Shown: positions 1 through 7,113 of the stretch, in pieces
How the letters are laid out: every line of letters starts with the position of its first letter
Position numbering within the stretch: position 1 is the stretch's first letter
NCBI GenBank assembly: GCA_021782195.1
Contig: JAJXVI010000045.1
Location: 1-9,611, forward strand
Length of the DNA stretch: 9,611 nt
Direction of reading: 5' to 3'
Origin: a bacterium
Lineage (GTDB): Bacteria; Vulcanimicrobiota; Xenobia; RGZZ01
Notes under the pieces: generated by a model
Seen by the model: only the letters and a program-made list of their open reading frames with translations
What the model was told of the DNA's origin: nothing
The model's database searches: none
Position numbers and translations under genes: made by a program

Positions 1-32
1 GCGACTGAGGGCCCACGCCGTAGAGGCCAACC

Positions 33-749
33 TCAGAGGGTGACGACCTTGTGCACTTCAAACCTTCCGTCGATGAGATGCAGTTCCATTGGCGCACCGT
101 GAAATACCGCCTCGTCGACCTGACGGGCACGGTCCGTGAGAAAAGACAGCATGGAAGGGTCATTCCAGGCGCCCGCGCGCATGACAATCGATAGAATTCG
201 CCGGTCTTGAGGCTTCGTCAACGTCGTCGTCACGGCTTTCGCACCGGGAAACACACTGGCAAGCACGCCGCTGGTCTGTCTCGCCTCGTCATCGGTGATC
301 GCCGGTGAGTAGTAGAGGTCGCAGTGGTCGCCGTACACCTGTTTGCGAGTCAGTTCGATGGCAAGCGACTTCTTCACGGTGAAATCGCGGTCACACATCT
401 GCACGGTCGTGGGAGAATCGTGGTAGACATCCGTCGCAATGTCGATTCCCACAAGATTGAAGCTCTCACAGGTCGGCACGCTATCCCAGACACCGCTCTT
501 GACCACAAAGCCAACAACGTAGGCCTCGCCGTGTCGGGTCACGCGCACCGCAACCTTCCGCTCCCCAAAGTACTGGGTCCTCTGCAGGAACTGGCCCAGG
601 GCAACCGCATCGGCGCGGGTGGCGCCCTTCGCGTAATAGACCTCCCCCTGGCCAAATGTCACCTTCGGCCCGAAGCGGTGCGAGTAGTAGTAACCGGCAC
701 CGACCATCCCGAGAATCACGATGAGCTTGAGCAGTCTCAGCCTGTTCAT
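33..749 (-). CDS. Membrane-anchored protein of unknown function with an internally duplicated domain
   Basis: I do not recognise the family. The 238-residue product starts with one hydrophobic segment (about residues 4-22, basic residues before it, no clear signal peptidase site), so it is probably an inner-membrane-anchored protein with the rest outside the cytoplasm. The remainder is two related domains, about residues 33-130 and 140-238. They align without large gaps: EVYY with DLYY, a G closing the first helix-like stretch, VVKSGVWD with VMRAGAWN, TDVYHDSP with EAVFHGAP, and RDFTVKK with GRFEVHK. Domain 1 has two cysteines (CESF, MCDRDF) and domain 2 starts with one (HCDLYY). The ATG at 749 is preferred over the one at 773 because GAGGGG lies 8 bases before it and the hydrophobic segment follows directly. 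It lies 242 bases downstream of the FKBP gene, beyond a repeat array, so it may have its own promoter. No catalytic motif was recognised. Confidence 0.85.
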   Translation of the reverse strand: MNRLRLLKLIVILGMVGAGYYYSHRFGPKVTFGQGEVYYAKGATRADAVALGQFLQRTQYFGERKVAVRVTRHGEAYVVGFVVKSGVWDSVPTCESFNLVGIDIATDVYHDSPTTVQMCDRDFTVKKSLAIELTRKQVYGDHCDLYYSPAITDDEARQTSGVLASVFPGAKAVTTTLTKPQDRRILSIVMRAGAWNDPSMLSFLTDRARQVDEAVFHGAPMELHLIDGRFEVHKVVTL

Positions 750-757
750 AGGAGCGT

Positions 758-763
758 CCCCTC
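758..763 (-). promoter_or_regulatory. Ribosome binding site deciding the start of the duplicated-domain gene
   Basis: On the minus strand GAGGGG sits 8 bases before the ATG at 749. An in-frame ATG further upstream at 773 lies on the wrong side of it, so this site fixes the start at 749. Confidence 0.65.
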
Positions 764-872
764 TCTCCAACACGGTTTGCGGTTCTGCACGCGCGGGATG
801 GGGCTACATCGGGGCATCTGCACGTGCGGACTTCCCACAGTCCCCTGTATCGCCTGTCTCGACAGCCCCCGA

Positions 873-909
873 CGCCACTGTCGAGCGCAGGACTCGCTCG
901 ACGGTGGCG
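873..909. repeat. Inverted partial repeat copy forming a 14-bp stem with the array
   Basis: Positions 873-886 are the exact reverse complement of 922-935 in repeat copy 2, and match the reverse complement of 896-909 in copy 1 with one difference. The 873-886 / 896-909 pairing gives a 14-bp stem with one G-T wobble and a 9-base loop (plus-strand RNA). An 8-bp inverted repeat, CTCGACAG at 858-865 and CTGTCGAG at 878-885, overlaps it. The element looks like a flipped, partly decayed unit of the same repeat family. Confidence 0.8.
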
Positions 910-996
910 AGCATCAACCTCGCTCGACAGTGGCGAGCATCAACCTCGCTCGACGGTGTCGAGCATCAACCTCGCTCGACGGTGTCGAGCATCAAC
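893..996. repeat. Four tandem 26-bp repeats, each a small hairpin
   Basis: The copies are 893-918, 919-944, 945-970 and 971-996, head to tail with no spacer. Copies 3 and 4 are identical. Copies 1 and 2 differ from them at one or two positions. In copies 3 and 4 the unit contains a perfect inverted repeat, GCTCGAC-GGT-GTCGAGC (948-964 and 974-990), followed by ATCAAC and CTC. Copies 1 and 2 read GGCGAGC in the right arm, which leaves one mismatch in the stem. Seen from the FKBP gene (minus strand), the array begins at its TGA stop (992-994), which lies inside copy 4. No T-run follows, so it is not a textbook intrinsic terminator. It could act as a 3' stabilising or REP-like element. Confidence 0.95.
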
Positions 997-1456
997 GATA
1001 AATGTGAAGCAGCTGAACCTGGAAGATCAGCGTGGCGCCGGGAGGAATCACGTTTCCGGCACCACGGTCTCCATATGCCAGAGAAGCTGGAATGGTCAGG
1101 AGGCGAGTTCCGCCCACGTGCATCGTCGACACGCCCTCTTCCCAGCCCTTGATGACCTGCTGCCGGCCCAGGATGAAACTGAACGGCTGACGACCAGGGT
1201 TGAGCGACGAGTCAAACTTGCGGCCGTTGGTCAGCCACCCCGTGTAGTTCACGACAACGGTGTCTCCCGACTTCGGGCACGGGCCTTTGCCGACCTTGAT
1301 GTCCTGATAGACGAGACCGCCGGCCATCGTGTGTTTCGCCGCCTTGACGTGCGGAGGATGCACATTGTTGGCAAACGCTGGCATGGATTGGAGCATGAGC
1401 CCCGCCACCAGGGCAAGGCTCAGCAGGGACCAGAGAAGTACGCGGCTGCGACGCAT
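992..1456 (-). CDS. Secreted FKBP-type peptidyl-prolyl cis-trans isomerase
   Basis: Peptidyl-prolyl isomerase that speeds cis-trans proline isomerisation during folding of exported proteins. The 154-residue precursor has a Sec signal peptide (MRRS, a long leucine/valine core, then MPAFA before NNVHPP), so it acts outside the inner membrane. The mature part is a single FKBP domain with the classic landmarks: VNYTGWL, GRKFDSS, FSFILG, QVIKGWEEGV, LAYGDRG and VIPPGATLIFQVQLL. The residues that line the FKBP12 pocket (Tyr, Phe-Asp, Phe, Val-Ile, Trp, Tyr, Ile, Phe) are all present, so it should be active. There is no FkpA/Mip-type dimerisation domain. The ATG at 1456 is chosen over upstream ATGs because GGAAGGGAG lies 6 bases before it and the signal peptide begins there; the extension upstream is arginine-rich and unconvincing. 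It starts 162 bases after the glycosyltransferase stop and ends inside the 26-bp repeat array. Confidence 0.95.
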   Translation of the reverse strand: MRRSRVLLWSLLSLALVAGLMLQSMPAFANNVHPPHVKAAKHTMAGGLVYQDIKVGKGPCPKSGDTVVVNYTGWLTNGRKFDSSLNPGRQPFSFILGRQQVIKGWEEGVSTMHVGGTRLLTIPASLAYGDRGAGNVIPPGATLIFQVQLLHIYR

Positions 1457-1462
1457 CGCAAG

Positions 1463-1471
1463 CTCCCTTCC
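1463..1471 (-). promoter_or_regulatory. Strong ribosome binding site of the FKBP gene
   Basis: GGAAGGGAG on the minus strand, 6 bases before the ATG at 1456. It decides the start in favour of the signal-peptide methionine. Confidence 0.7.
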
Positions 1472-1564
1472 TTTTGACGAACTTCGCCGCCCGGCATCTG
1501 CGCGTCTCCGACCACGTCGACGACCCTCACAGCGAATTGACATCAGGTATGATGCGCACACCCC

Positions 1565-1588
1565 GGAAGAGCCCAGGCAGCCTCTTCC
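1565..1588. other. Stem-loop between glycosyltransferase and FKBP genes
   Basis: GGAAGAG (1565-1571) and CTCTTCC (1582-1588) form a perfect 7-bp stem with a 10-base loop, about 30 bases past the stop of the glycosyltransferase at 1619. On the minus strand it is followed by GGGGTGT rather than a T-run. It may be a weak or factor-assisted terminator or an mRNA-processing site. Apart from this and the FKBP ribosome binding site I see nothing clear in the 162-base gap, and no convincing promoter. Confidence 0.4.
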
Positions 1589-1618
1589 TGCTTTCTTGCA
1601 AACCTTCTGGCCTCCTGC

Positions 1619-3721
1619 TCAACGCGATGGGCGAGGGAGCACCGTCGTCCTCGTGAGCCCTGGCGCCTGGCTGCGTCGCGAACGTCCCCGTGCAAACGTC
1701 GGGGGGCGCACGCGGTAGAGCGTCAGCATTGTCCCTTCCGCACCCTTCGAGAGCAGGCCCGTATCCCAGACGAGATCGAGCGGAAGCGCGTCCCAGGCAG
1801 CGGGTTCGTCCCCGTTCACGGCCAGCACGAACAGCGGGCGCGTCGCAGCCTCGCGCGCGATGGCGTCCGCGCGTACCTGCCAGGAAGGGCCGGCATAACT
1901 GGTGTGCACGCCCAGTCCCTCACGCAAGGTGATCGCCAGGCTATCGTCGCTGACCAGCAACAGCCCTCCCTTCGGCACGCGACGCGCCACCTCGTGCAGC
2001 GCGTCCCAGAGCTGGCGATCGGGATTGGGGGCACGATAGAACGTGGCCGCCCCGTTCGTCGAAACCGCCGCCAGCACGACGATGGCCGTCACGAGTGCCC
2101 AGCCCGTCACAGCTCCCACCGTGCGAAGCATCCACTCCAGGCCACACGCCCCCATGATGATGAGCGGAAGCGTGACCGTGATCGAAAAGCGCCAGGTATC
2201 AATCGAGTGAACCGCGTCAAAATCGCCAAACGGCCAGGGCGAAAGAGCCGCTACGAGCAGTGCGACCCAGCCCAGGCAGAGCACCAGCCATGACATGCGT
2301 CGCTCGCGCCCCAGGGCCCACGCCCCGAGAAACGCCAGGACGGTGATCCAGCGCGGCAACACGTGGCCGTCCACAAAAAACACTGCGTTGTCGTACAGGT
2401 TGGCCAGCGTGTTGGCCACGCGAGACGAAAAGCCAGGACGCGGAATGGCGGAGAAGTGCGCGCTCGCGTGAACCCCCTGCGCGCCACAGAGCATGACCGC
2501 GACGTCCGTTCCCGAGAAAAGGACGAACAGGGCCGCACCCACAGCGACAAAGCGCCAGGAACGACGATCCAGCCAGTGTGGAAGAGGAAACGAACGCTGC
2601 CCGTACAGGGCGGAAAGTTCTTCGCGTCCGACAAAAGCGGTTCCAAGAAGCAACGGCAGGTACAGGAAATTCTCGGGACGGAAGTGCATCGCCCACGCCC
2701 CCGCGAGCAAAGCGAGCACCGCTCCCACCGGCCCCGCGTTGGAACGTTGCGCGCGCGCCGCCCACAGCGCGAGTATCACGAACAACGTGCTGGCGCCCTC
2801 CGAGGCACCGCCCTGCGACAGACGCACGAATGCGGGCAGGACGGCCAGCGCCAGGCCGCCAAACAGCGCGCCGCAAAAGCGCGCCGTGGTTTCTGGGACG
2901 GGACCGAACGCGCGCGGAGGGTCCTCCTCCGGCCCGATCAGCAGCGAGGACTCCGTGCGCCCGCGGTCGCCTGTGGCGCGCACCGCCACGCGCGGTGAGG
3001 ACGGCGGACGAGCCAGAAGGTCGCGCGAAGCGCCGACGACGAGCGTGGAGCTGTCCCCGGTGGAGGGGGAGCCGTCCCCGCCAGCGTCCCCACCAGCGTC
3101 CCCGCCAGCGTCCCCACCAGCGTCCCCGCCAGCGTCCCCACCAGCGTCCCCGCCAGCGTCCCCGCCAGCGTCCCCGCCAGCGCGCCTCCCCTCCCCTGCC
3201 GCGTCGTCCGCAGCAAGCAGTCCGTACAGCGCAAGGCAGGCAAGCACACCGACAACGCGTTCGAGGACCACGTCGTTGCGCCAGCCGTTGACGCTCCGCA
3301 CTCCGCACAGGCGCGCACCTCTTCGGGCCAGCGCCGCAAGCCACGGCCATCCCTGCGGATACGGGGGACGAAACTCGTCGCCGGTGCCCTGCGCAGGGGG
3401 CACACCGCGCGGCATCCACGGGGTCGCGGTACCGTCGGTCGCGATATGGCGCGCCGTCGCCGCATACCAGAACTCGTCGAAAACCACCTGAGGCGACACG
3501 GGAAGCGTGAATCGCATCGCGCTCGCGACCCCTGCGACCAGGATCGCCCCCGCGACCCACGCGCGAAAGGACAGTCGCGAGCCGCGAACACGTCCGGCAA
3601 GCGCGTCAAGGCGGTCGATCTCCCGCCGGCGCAACCAGAGCACCGCGATCAGGCAGACAAGATGAGCAAAGAGGATGAGCACGTACCCACCGTGCGCAAA
3701 AAAGTAACCGAGTTCACCCAC
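1619..3721 (-). CDS. GT-C (GT39/ArnT/PMT-like) membrane glycosyltransferase with GGDA-repeat loop
   Basis: Probable integral membrane glycosyltransferase using a polyprenyl-phosphate sugar and acting on the outer face of the membrane (family inference). It has 700 residues and about ten or more hydrophobic segments. After two N-terminal segments comes the extracytoplasmic loop with PQVVFDE (Asp82-Glu83), the acidic pair typical of GT-C enzymes. Further landmarks are FRPEN (347-351) and DTWR (508-511), both shared with the paralog at 5218-7032. A hydrophilic loop of about 105 residues (173-280), predicted cytoplasmic, holds nine GGD(A) repeats (182-216). The C-terminal 120 residues are a soluble domain (GGLLLVSDDS) also shared with the paralog. 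The start is GTG, 39 bases after and in the same frame as the radical SAM stop; no start codon lies between. GGAG is 12 bases from this GTG, a long spacing, so translation may depend on the upstream gene. Exact donor and acceptor are unknown. Confidence 0.8.
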   Translation of the reverse strand: MGELGYFFAHGGYVLILFAHLVCLIAVLWLRRREIDRLDALAGRVRGSRLSFRAWVAGAILVAGVASAMRFTLPVSPQVVFDEFWYAATARHIATDGTATPWMPRGVPPAQGTGDEFRPPYPQGWPWLAALARRGARLCGVRSVNGWRNDVVLERVVGVLACLALYGLLAADDAAGEGRRAGGDAGGDAGGDAGGDAGGDAGGDAGGDAGGDAGGDGSPSTGDSSTLVVGASRDLLARPPSSPRVAVRATGDRGRTESSLLIGPEEDPPRAFGPVPETTARFCGALFGGLALAVLPAFVRLSQGGASEGASTLFVILALWAARAQRSNAGPVGAVLALLAGAWAMHFRPENFLYLPLLLGTAFVGREELSALYGQRSFPLPHWLDRRSWRFVAVGAALFVLFSGTDVAVMLCGAQGVHASAHFSAIPRPGFSSRVANTLANLYDNAVFFVDGHVLPRWITVLAFLGAWALGRERRMSWLVLCLGWVALLVAALSPWPFGDFDAVHSIDTWRFSITVTLPLIIMGACGLEWMLRTVGAVTGWALVTAIVVLAAVSTNGAATFYRAPNPDRQLWDALHEVARRVPKGGLLLVSDDSLAITLREGLGVHTSYAGPSWQVRADAIAREAATRPLFVLAVNGDEPAAWDALPLDLVWDTGLLSKGAEGTMLTLYRVRPPTFARGRSRRSQAPGLTRTTVLPRPSR
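3074..3181 (-). repeat. Nine tandem 12-bp repeats coding for (Ala)-Gly-Gly-Asp
   Basis: Nine in-frame 12-bp units, each coding Gly-Gly-Asp-Ala (the ninth in the protein ends in Gly). The only variable base is the third base of one Gly codon; along the plus strand it runs G,A,G,A,G,A,G,G,G. The alternating part is therefore a 24-bp unit repeated three times, followed by plain 12-bp units. Because the unit is a multiple of three, gain or loss of copies keeps the frame. The encoded stretch is in a hydrophilic loop of the glycosyltransferase. Confidence 0.95.
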
Positions 3722-3760
3722 GAAGCGCGGCGTCTCCCGTCCGACGCGTGCGGTGCGCCG

Positions 3761-5221
3761 TCACAGGCCCATCATGGCGAGCTTCATGCCGGCGCGTGCC
3801 TTGCGCACCAGTTCGCCAACCGAACCGATGTTGCCGACCGAGCGCAGCAGGTAGGCCGGGCGGAGGTGGGTGCGGCGGATACAGAAAGCGACCAGCTCAT
3901 CGAGTTCTTCACGCGTGAAGCGTTCGGTCCAGTAGGGGACCTGGAACTCGTTTGTGGGATTGCGGGCGAAGTCGCGCCAGGTATCGTCGGTGATGAGCCC
4001 CTGCCGAACCGCCATGCGATGCAACTGCGTGTTCGGCAACGGCATGGTGACGGAGAAATGCAGGTAGTCGAGGCGCAGCGACTCGGCAAAGCGCACCGTC
4101 TCCATGATTTCCTCGCGCGTCTCGCCAGGCGCGCCAATCATGAAGTCGGCGTAGGTTGAGAGGCCGGCCGCGCGCGTATGGCGTACGGCGTCGCGCGCCT
4201 GCTCGAGCGTGGTCCCTTTATTGAGGATGTCCATCACGCGCTGGGTTCCCGCTTCGATGCCATACTGCACGCGACCGCAGCCGGCCCTTCGCATATGCTG
4301 CAGCAGGTCGGCGTCGACGCAGTCCACGCGGGCACGCACGTCCCAGACGACGTCAAGGCGCGCCGAGATGAGTTCGTCGCAGATGGCGCGGATGCGGTCC
4401 TTGTTGATGGTGAAGGTCTCGTCAAAAAACAGAAACTCGCGGATCCCGAGTTCGGTGCACGCGCGCATCTCGCCCACCACCTGGGATGGCGTGCGCTCTC
4501 GATACTTCTTTCCGCCCGCCGTGTAACAGAAAGAGCAGGCATACGGACAACCTCGGGAACTCACCATGATGGTGGTCGGCGGCCGCTTGCTCACCACCGT
4601 GGAATACTTTGCGTAGGGCCCCAGGTCGCGGCGGGGCACCGGAAGGGTATCGAGGTCTCCAACAAAGTAGCGGTGCTTCGGCACCGTCGAGGCCTTGTCA
4701 AGCACCGCGGGCAGGTCTTCGGTGCAACTGCCACCCACGGGCGTGCCGTCCTCGTTACGCCATGCAGCCCCGCGCACGCGGCCGCATTCCTCGAGGCGGT
4801 CGAGCAGAAGCCCCAGCGGAATCTCGCCTTCTCCCATGATCACGTAGTCGATGGATGGCAGGTCAACCGATTCGCGCGGAAACAGCGCGGTGTGAGGGCC
4901 TCCGAGAATCACGGGAATGGACGGGTCGATCTTCTTCACGAGGCGGGCGGATTCGACGGCGTCGACCAGCGTGAAGGTCATTGCACCGATACCGACCGCG
5001 TCCGGCGCGGTACGGCGAATGTAGCGCTCAACCTCGGCAAAATCCATGCGCTCGACGTAGGCGTCGAGGATGTCGACCTCGTGACGCGTGCGCTCAAACA
5101 GCCAGGTGGCGAGGTAGAGCAGCCCCAGCGACGGAAGAAAGCCAAGCCCTTCCTGAATGGTCTTCATGTAGGTGGGGGAAACGATCTGTTCCTGTGGAGG
5201 AAAGAGCAGCAGTATCTTCAT
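3761..5221 (-). CDS. B12-binding-domain radical SAM enzyme
   Basis: Radical S-adenosylmethionine enzyme of the cobalamin-binding class (BchE/HpnP-like architecture), 486 residues. Residues 1-140 look like a B12-binding Rossmann domain (MKILLLFPP, PSLGLLYLA, VILGGPHTALFP, YVIMGEGE), but without the DxHxxG histidine motif, as in several members of this class. The radical SAM core follows: SSRGCPYACSFCYTAGG places the 4Fe-4S cysteines at 225, 229 and 232; then FFDETFTINKDRI, QYGIEAG and FMIGAPGET. The C-terminal part (ERFTREELDEL, HLRPAYLLRSVGNI) is typical of the family. Members methylate unreactive carbons or rearrange lipids, cofactors and natural products; the substrate here is unknown. The ATG at 5221 overlaps the TGA of the upstream glycosyltransferase as ATGA and has GAGGG 4 bases before it, which decides the start over the upstream methionine at 5287. 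The setting between two GT-C paralogs suggests a lipid or lipid-linked-sugar substrate (inference). Confidence 0.92.
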   Translation of the reverse strand: MKILLLFPPQEQIVSPTYMKTIQEGLGFLPSLGLLYLATWLFERTRHEVDILDAYVERMDFAEVERYIRRTAPDAVGIGAMTFTLVDAVESARLVKKIDPSIPVILGGPHTALFPRESVDLPSIDYVIMGEGEIPLGLLLDRLEECGRVRGAAWRNEDGTPVGGSCTEDLPAVLDKASTVPKHRYFVGDLDTLPVPRRDLGPYAKYSTVVSKRPPTTIMVSSRGCPYACSFCYTAGGKKYRERTPSQVVGEMRACTELGIREFLFFDETFTINKDRIRAICDELISARLDVVWDVRARVDCVDADLLQHMRRAGCGRVQYGIEAGTQRVMDILNKGTTLEQARDAVRHTRAAGLSTYADFMIGAPGETREEIMETVRFAESLRLDYLHFSVTMPLPNTQLHRMAVRQGLITDDTWRDFARNPTNEFQVPYWTERFTREELDELVAFCIRRTHLRPAYLLRSVGNIGSVGELVRKARAGMKLAMMGL

Positions 5222-7032
5222 CGGGCCCTCACGTTTCTGGCGTGGCTTGCGGGGGAAGCGGCGCCTTCCACCTTCCACAGGGAACATGTCCAGTGATCGC
5301 GCGTGCTCGACGACCCGGCCACCGGACGCAAGCGAAAAAATCTGCGCAGCATCGCCATGTCACGTTCATTCTGGACGGTGCCCGTGCTCAGATGATAGAG
5401 AAAGAGACTCTTCTTTTCAAGCACCCAGGATGCCACGTTGGATACAATCTGCGGGGTGCGCCCGTCATTGCGGAGCGGCGGAAACAGGTAGGGGATGTGG
5501 CCGGTGGTCATCGCAAGAAGGTAGACGAAGGGAGGGTTACCGGGTCTCACCGTGGTGCCCGAGTCGCAGACGAGCAGCAGCGAGTTGCGCGGAAGGTCGG
5601 CACGCATGGAACAGAGCGCTTCCCACTGGCGCATCCAGACCGTGCGATAGGTGACAAACGAACGAAACGACAGGGGCACGAGGCAGGTGACGACAACGAG
5701 TCCAGCGGCGAGCAGGCGCGAGCCACAGGCGCGAGTCACGAGATAGTCAGCGCCAAGCGCCGCGCACACGAGCACGCCAAGCGCGGGCTGCAGGGCATTG
5801 CGCCACGAGTCGAGCGTATGATGGAGCGCGAAGTCGCATGAAGGGTTTGCGGTGTAGAAGGCGACCAGCAGCACCGTCCACGCAATCCAGAAGCGCGTTG
5901 TGCGACGGCGAGCCTCTCCAACCGCCCCCACCAGTGCGAGGAGCGTCAGAAACAGCGGGTGGATGCGGTTCTCCACCCAGTATCTGAGGTTTCCGTGCAC
6001 ATTCTGGAGGATCTGGGCGTGGGTGGCCGCTGGAGACTGATAGAAAAAGTAGAAGTGCGTGACGACCCCGTAGTAGTCGGCAAGAAGGGCAGGCACCGAG
6101 AAGAGGGCCGCCACCCCGAGCGCCAGGGCGCCGGCGCGCACATCGCGACGGCCCGATGAATTCGGACGAAGGAGGAACGCGTAGACCCCGACCAGGGGGC
6201 CCAGCGCAAAACTGTTTTCCATTCGCGTGTTCGCAAACCACGCAAACACGCAGGCGGCGAGCAGCAGCATGGAGCGGTCACCGGTGCGTCCCCAGACGGT
6301 AAGCGCGTACAGGAGTGCCAGAAGAAAGAAGAGCGACGAGGTCTCGAGCGCGGTGCACCCGGCGAGGCGCAGGTGTACCGGCAGTACTGCCAGGAAAAGC
6401 GCTCCCCACAGCCCGACGCGGACCGCGCGCTGCAGCGCCCGCGGGTCTGCCGACGCGCGGGGGAACGCGGGCGCGGGGGACGCGGGGGACGCGTCCGAGG
6501 CGGCGTCGGGGCCCGCCATCTCGAAGAGAAACAGGAACATGAACGGCACGGACGCGGTGGAAACGAGCGTCGCCAGCAAAAAGGCCACTGGCGGACGCAC
6601 TCCGACAATCCGGTACGCCAGACTGATGAGAAACTGCCAGCCAGCCGGACAGGCGTGGAACAGTTCGCCTGGCGCATAGTCGATGCTCGACAACTGGTTC
6701 ACGCCGGACTGCGCAAGATTCTGGGATGTGTTCAGAAAGGAGATCTCGTCAAAGTATACCTGCGGCATGTGCGGTGACAGGAAGAGCCTCAGTGCGAGGG
6801 CTCCGTTGACGATGACGAGCAGAACAATCCATGCATCGACCGGCACGAGGCTCAGGCGCGCGTGCAAGGGGCGCCGGGCCAGGAGCAGCGCCGCCGCCGT
6901 CAATGTCAGGAGAGAAGTCAGAACAGGTGCGTAGGCCCATTCCAGGAAGGTGCGGAGATTGTTCAGCACGCTCGTTCCCGGTGTCAGAACCGTAAGCAGC
7001 CCCTGAATCCACAGCAACCAGTGTGAAAGCAT
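5218..7032 (-). CDS. GT-C (GT39/ArnT/PMT-like) membrane glycosyltransferase, paralog of 1619-3721
   Basis: Probable polyprenyl-phosphate-sugar-dependent glycosyltransferase, 604 residues with about ten or more membrane segments. Landmarks match the paralog downstream: MPQVYFDE (Asp95-Glu96) with PQVVFDE, LAVLPVHLRL with LAVLPAFVRL, SSLFFLLAL with STLFVILAL, TRMEN (269-273) with FRPEN, LDSWR with IDTWR, and the soluble C-terminal part NSLLLVCDS with GGLLLVSDD. At the place where the paralog carries its GGDA loop, this protein has a shorter Asp/Ala/Ser/Pro-rich loop (about 172-205, DAASDASPASPAPAFP). The ATG at 7032 is chosen because the hydrophobic N-terminus begins there, AGGG lies just upstream, and the upstream extension is Cys/Arg-rich and would run through the divergent gene. 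It is the first gene of the minus-strand unit and is coupled to the radical SAM gene by an ATGA overlap. Acceptor and sugar are unknown. Confidence 0.82.
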   Translation of the reverse strand: MLSHWLLWIQGLLTVLTPGTSVLNNLRTFLEWAYAPVLTSLLTLTAAALLLARRPLHARLSLVPVDAWIVLLVIVNGALALRLFLSPHMPQVYFDEISFLNTSQNLAQSGVNQLSSIDYAPGELFHACPAGWQFLISLAYRIVGVRPPVAFLLATLVSTASVPFMFLFLFEMAGPDAASDASPASPAPAFPRASADPRALQRAVRVGLWGALFLAVLPVHLRLAGCTALETSSLFFLLALLYALTVWGRTGDRSMLLLAACVFAWFANTRMENSFALGPLVGVYAFLLRPNSSGRRDVRAGALALGVAALFSVPALLADYYGVVTHFYFFYQSPAATHAQILQNVHGNLRYWVENRIHPLFLTLLALVGAVGEARRRTTRFWIAWTVLLVAFYTANPSCDFALHHTLDSWRNALQPALGVLVCAALGADYLVTRACGSRLLAAGLVVVTCLVPLSFRSFVTYRTVWMRQWEALCSMRADLPRNSLLLVCDSGTTVRPGNPPFVYLLAMTTGHIPYLFPPLRNDGRTPQIVSNVASWVLEKKSLFLYHLSTGTVQNERDMAMLRRFFRLRPVAGSSSTRDHWTCSLWKVEGAASPASHARNVRAR

Positions 7033-7113
7033 TCGTGTACCCTGACAGTTCGCGCCGCCGGGCCCGAGTCCCCCTCCACGCACGCACCGCGAGACCCGGC
7101 ACACAACTCGGAC

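Noticed and set aside
5..36. Stem CTGAGG (5-10) / CCTCAG (31-36) over the stop of the first gene as a terminator
   Set aside because: Only six base pairs with a 20-base loop and no T-run; too weak and too close to the window edge to call.
893..996. CRISPR array
   Set aside because: The 26-bp units are contiguous with no unique spacers, and no cas gene is present.
1537..1553. TTGACA and TATGAT on the plus strand as a promoter
   Set aside because: The two hexamers are only 5 bases apart, and no plus-strand gene follows.
2493..3491. Long plus-strand ORF (332 codons) with PPAS repeats, and a 447-codon minus-frame ORF (2217-3560) with GRW repeats
   Set aside because: Both run across the GGDA-coding 12-bp repeat in the wrong frame. 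They have no membrane or domain logic, and the GT-C frame carries clear motifs shared with its paralog.
4178..5296. 372-codon plus-strand ORF antisense to the radical SAM gene
   Set aside because: The minus strand here codes a full radical SAM enzyme with all motifs; the antisense ORF is a by-product of high GC content.
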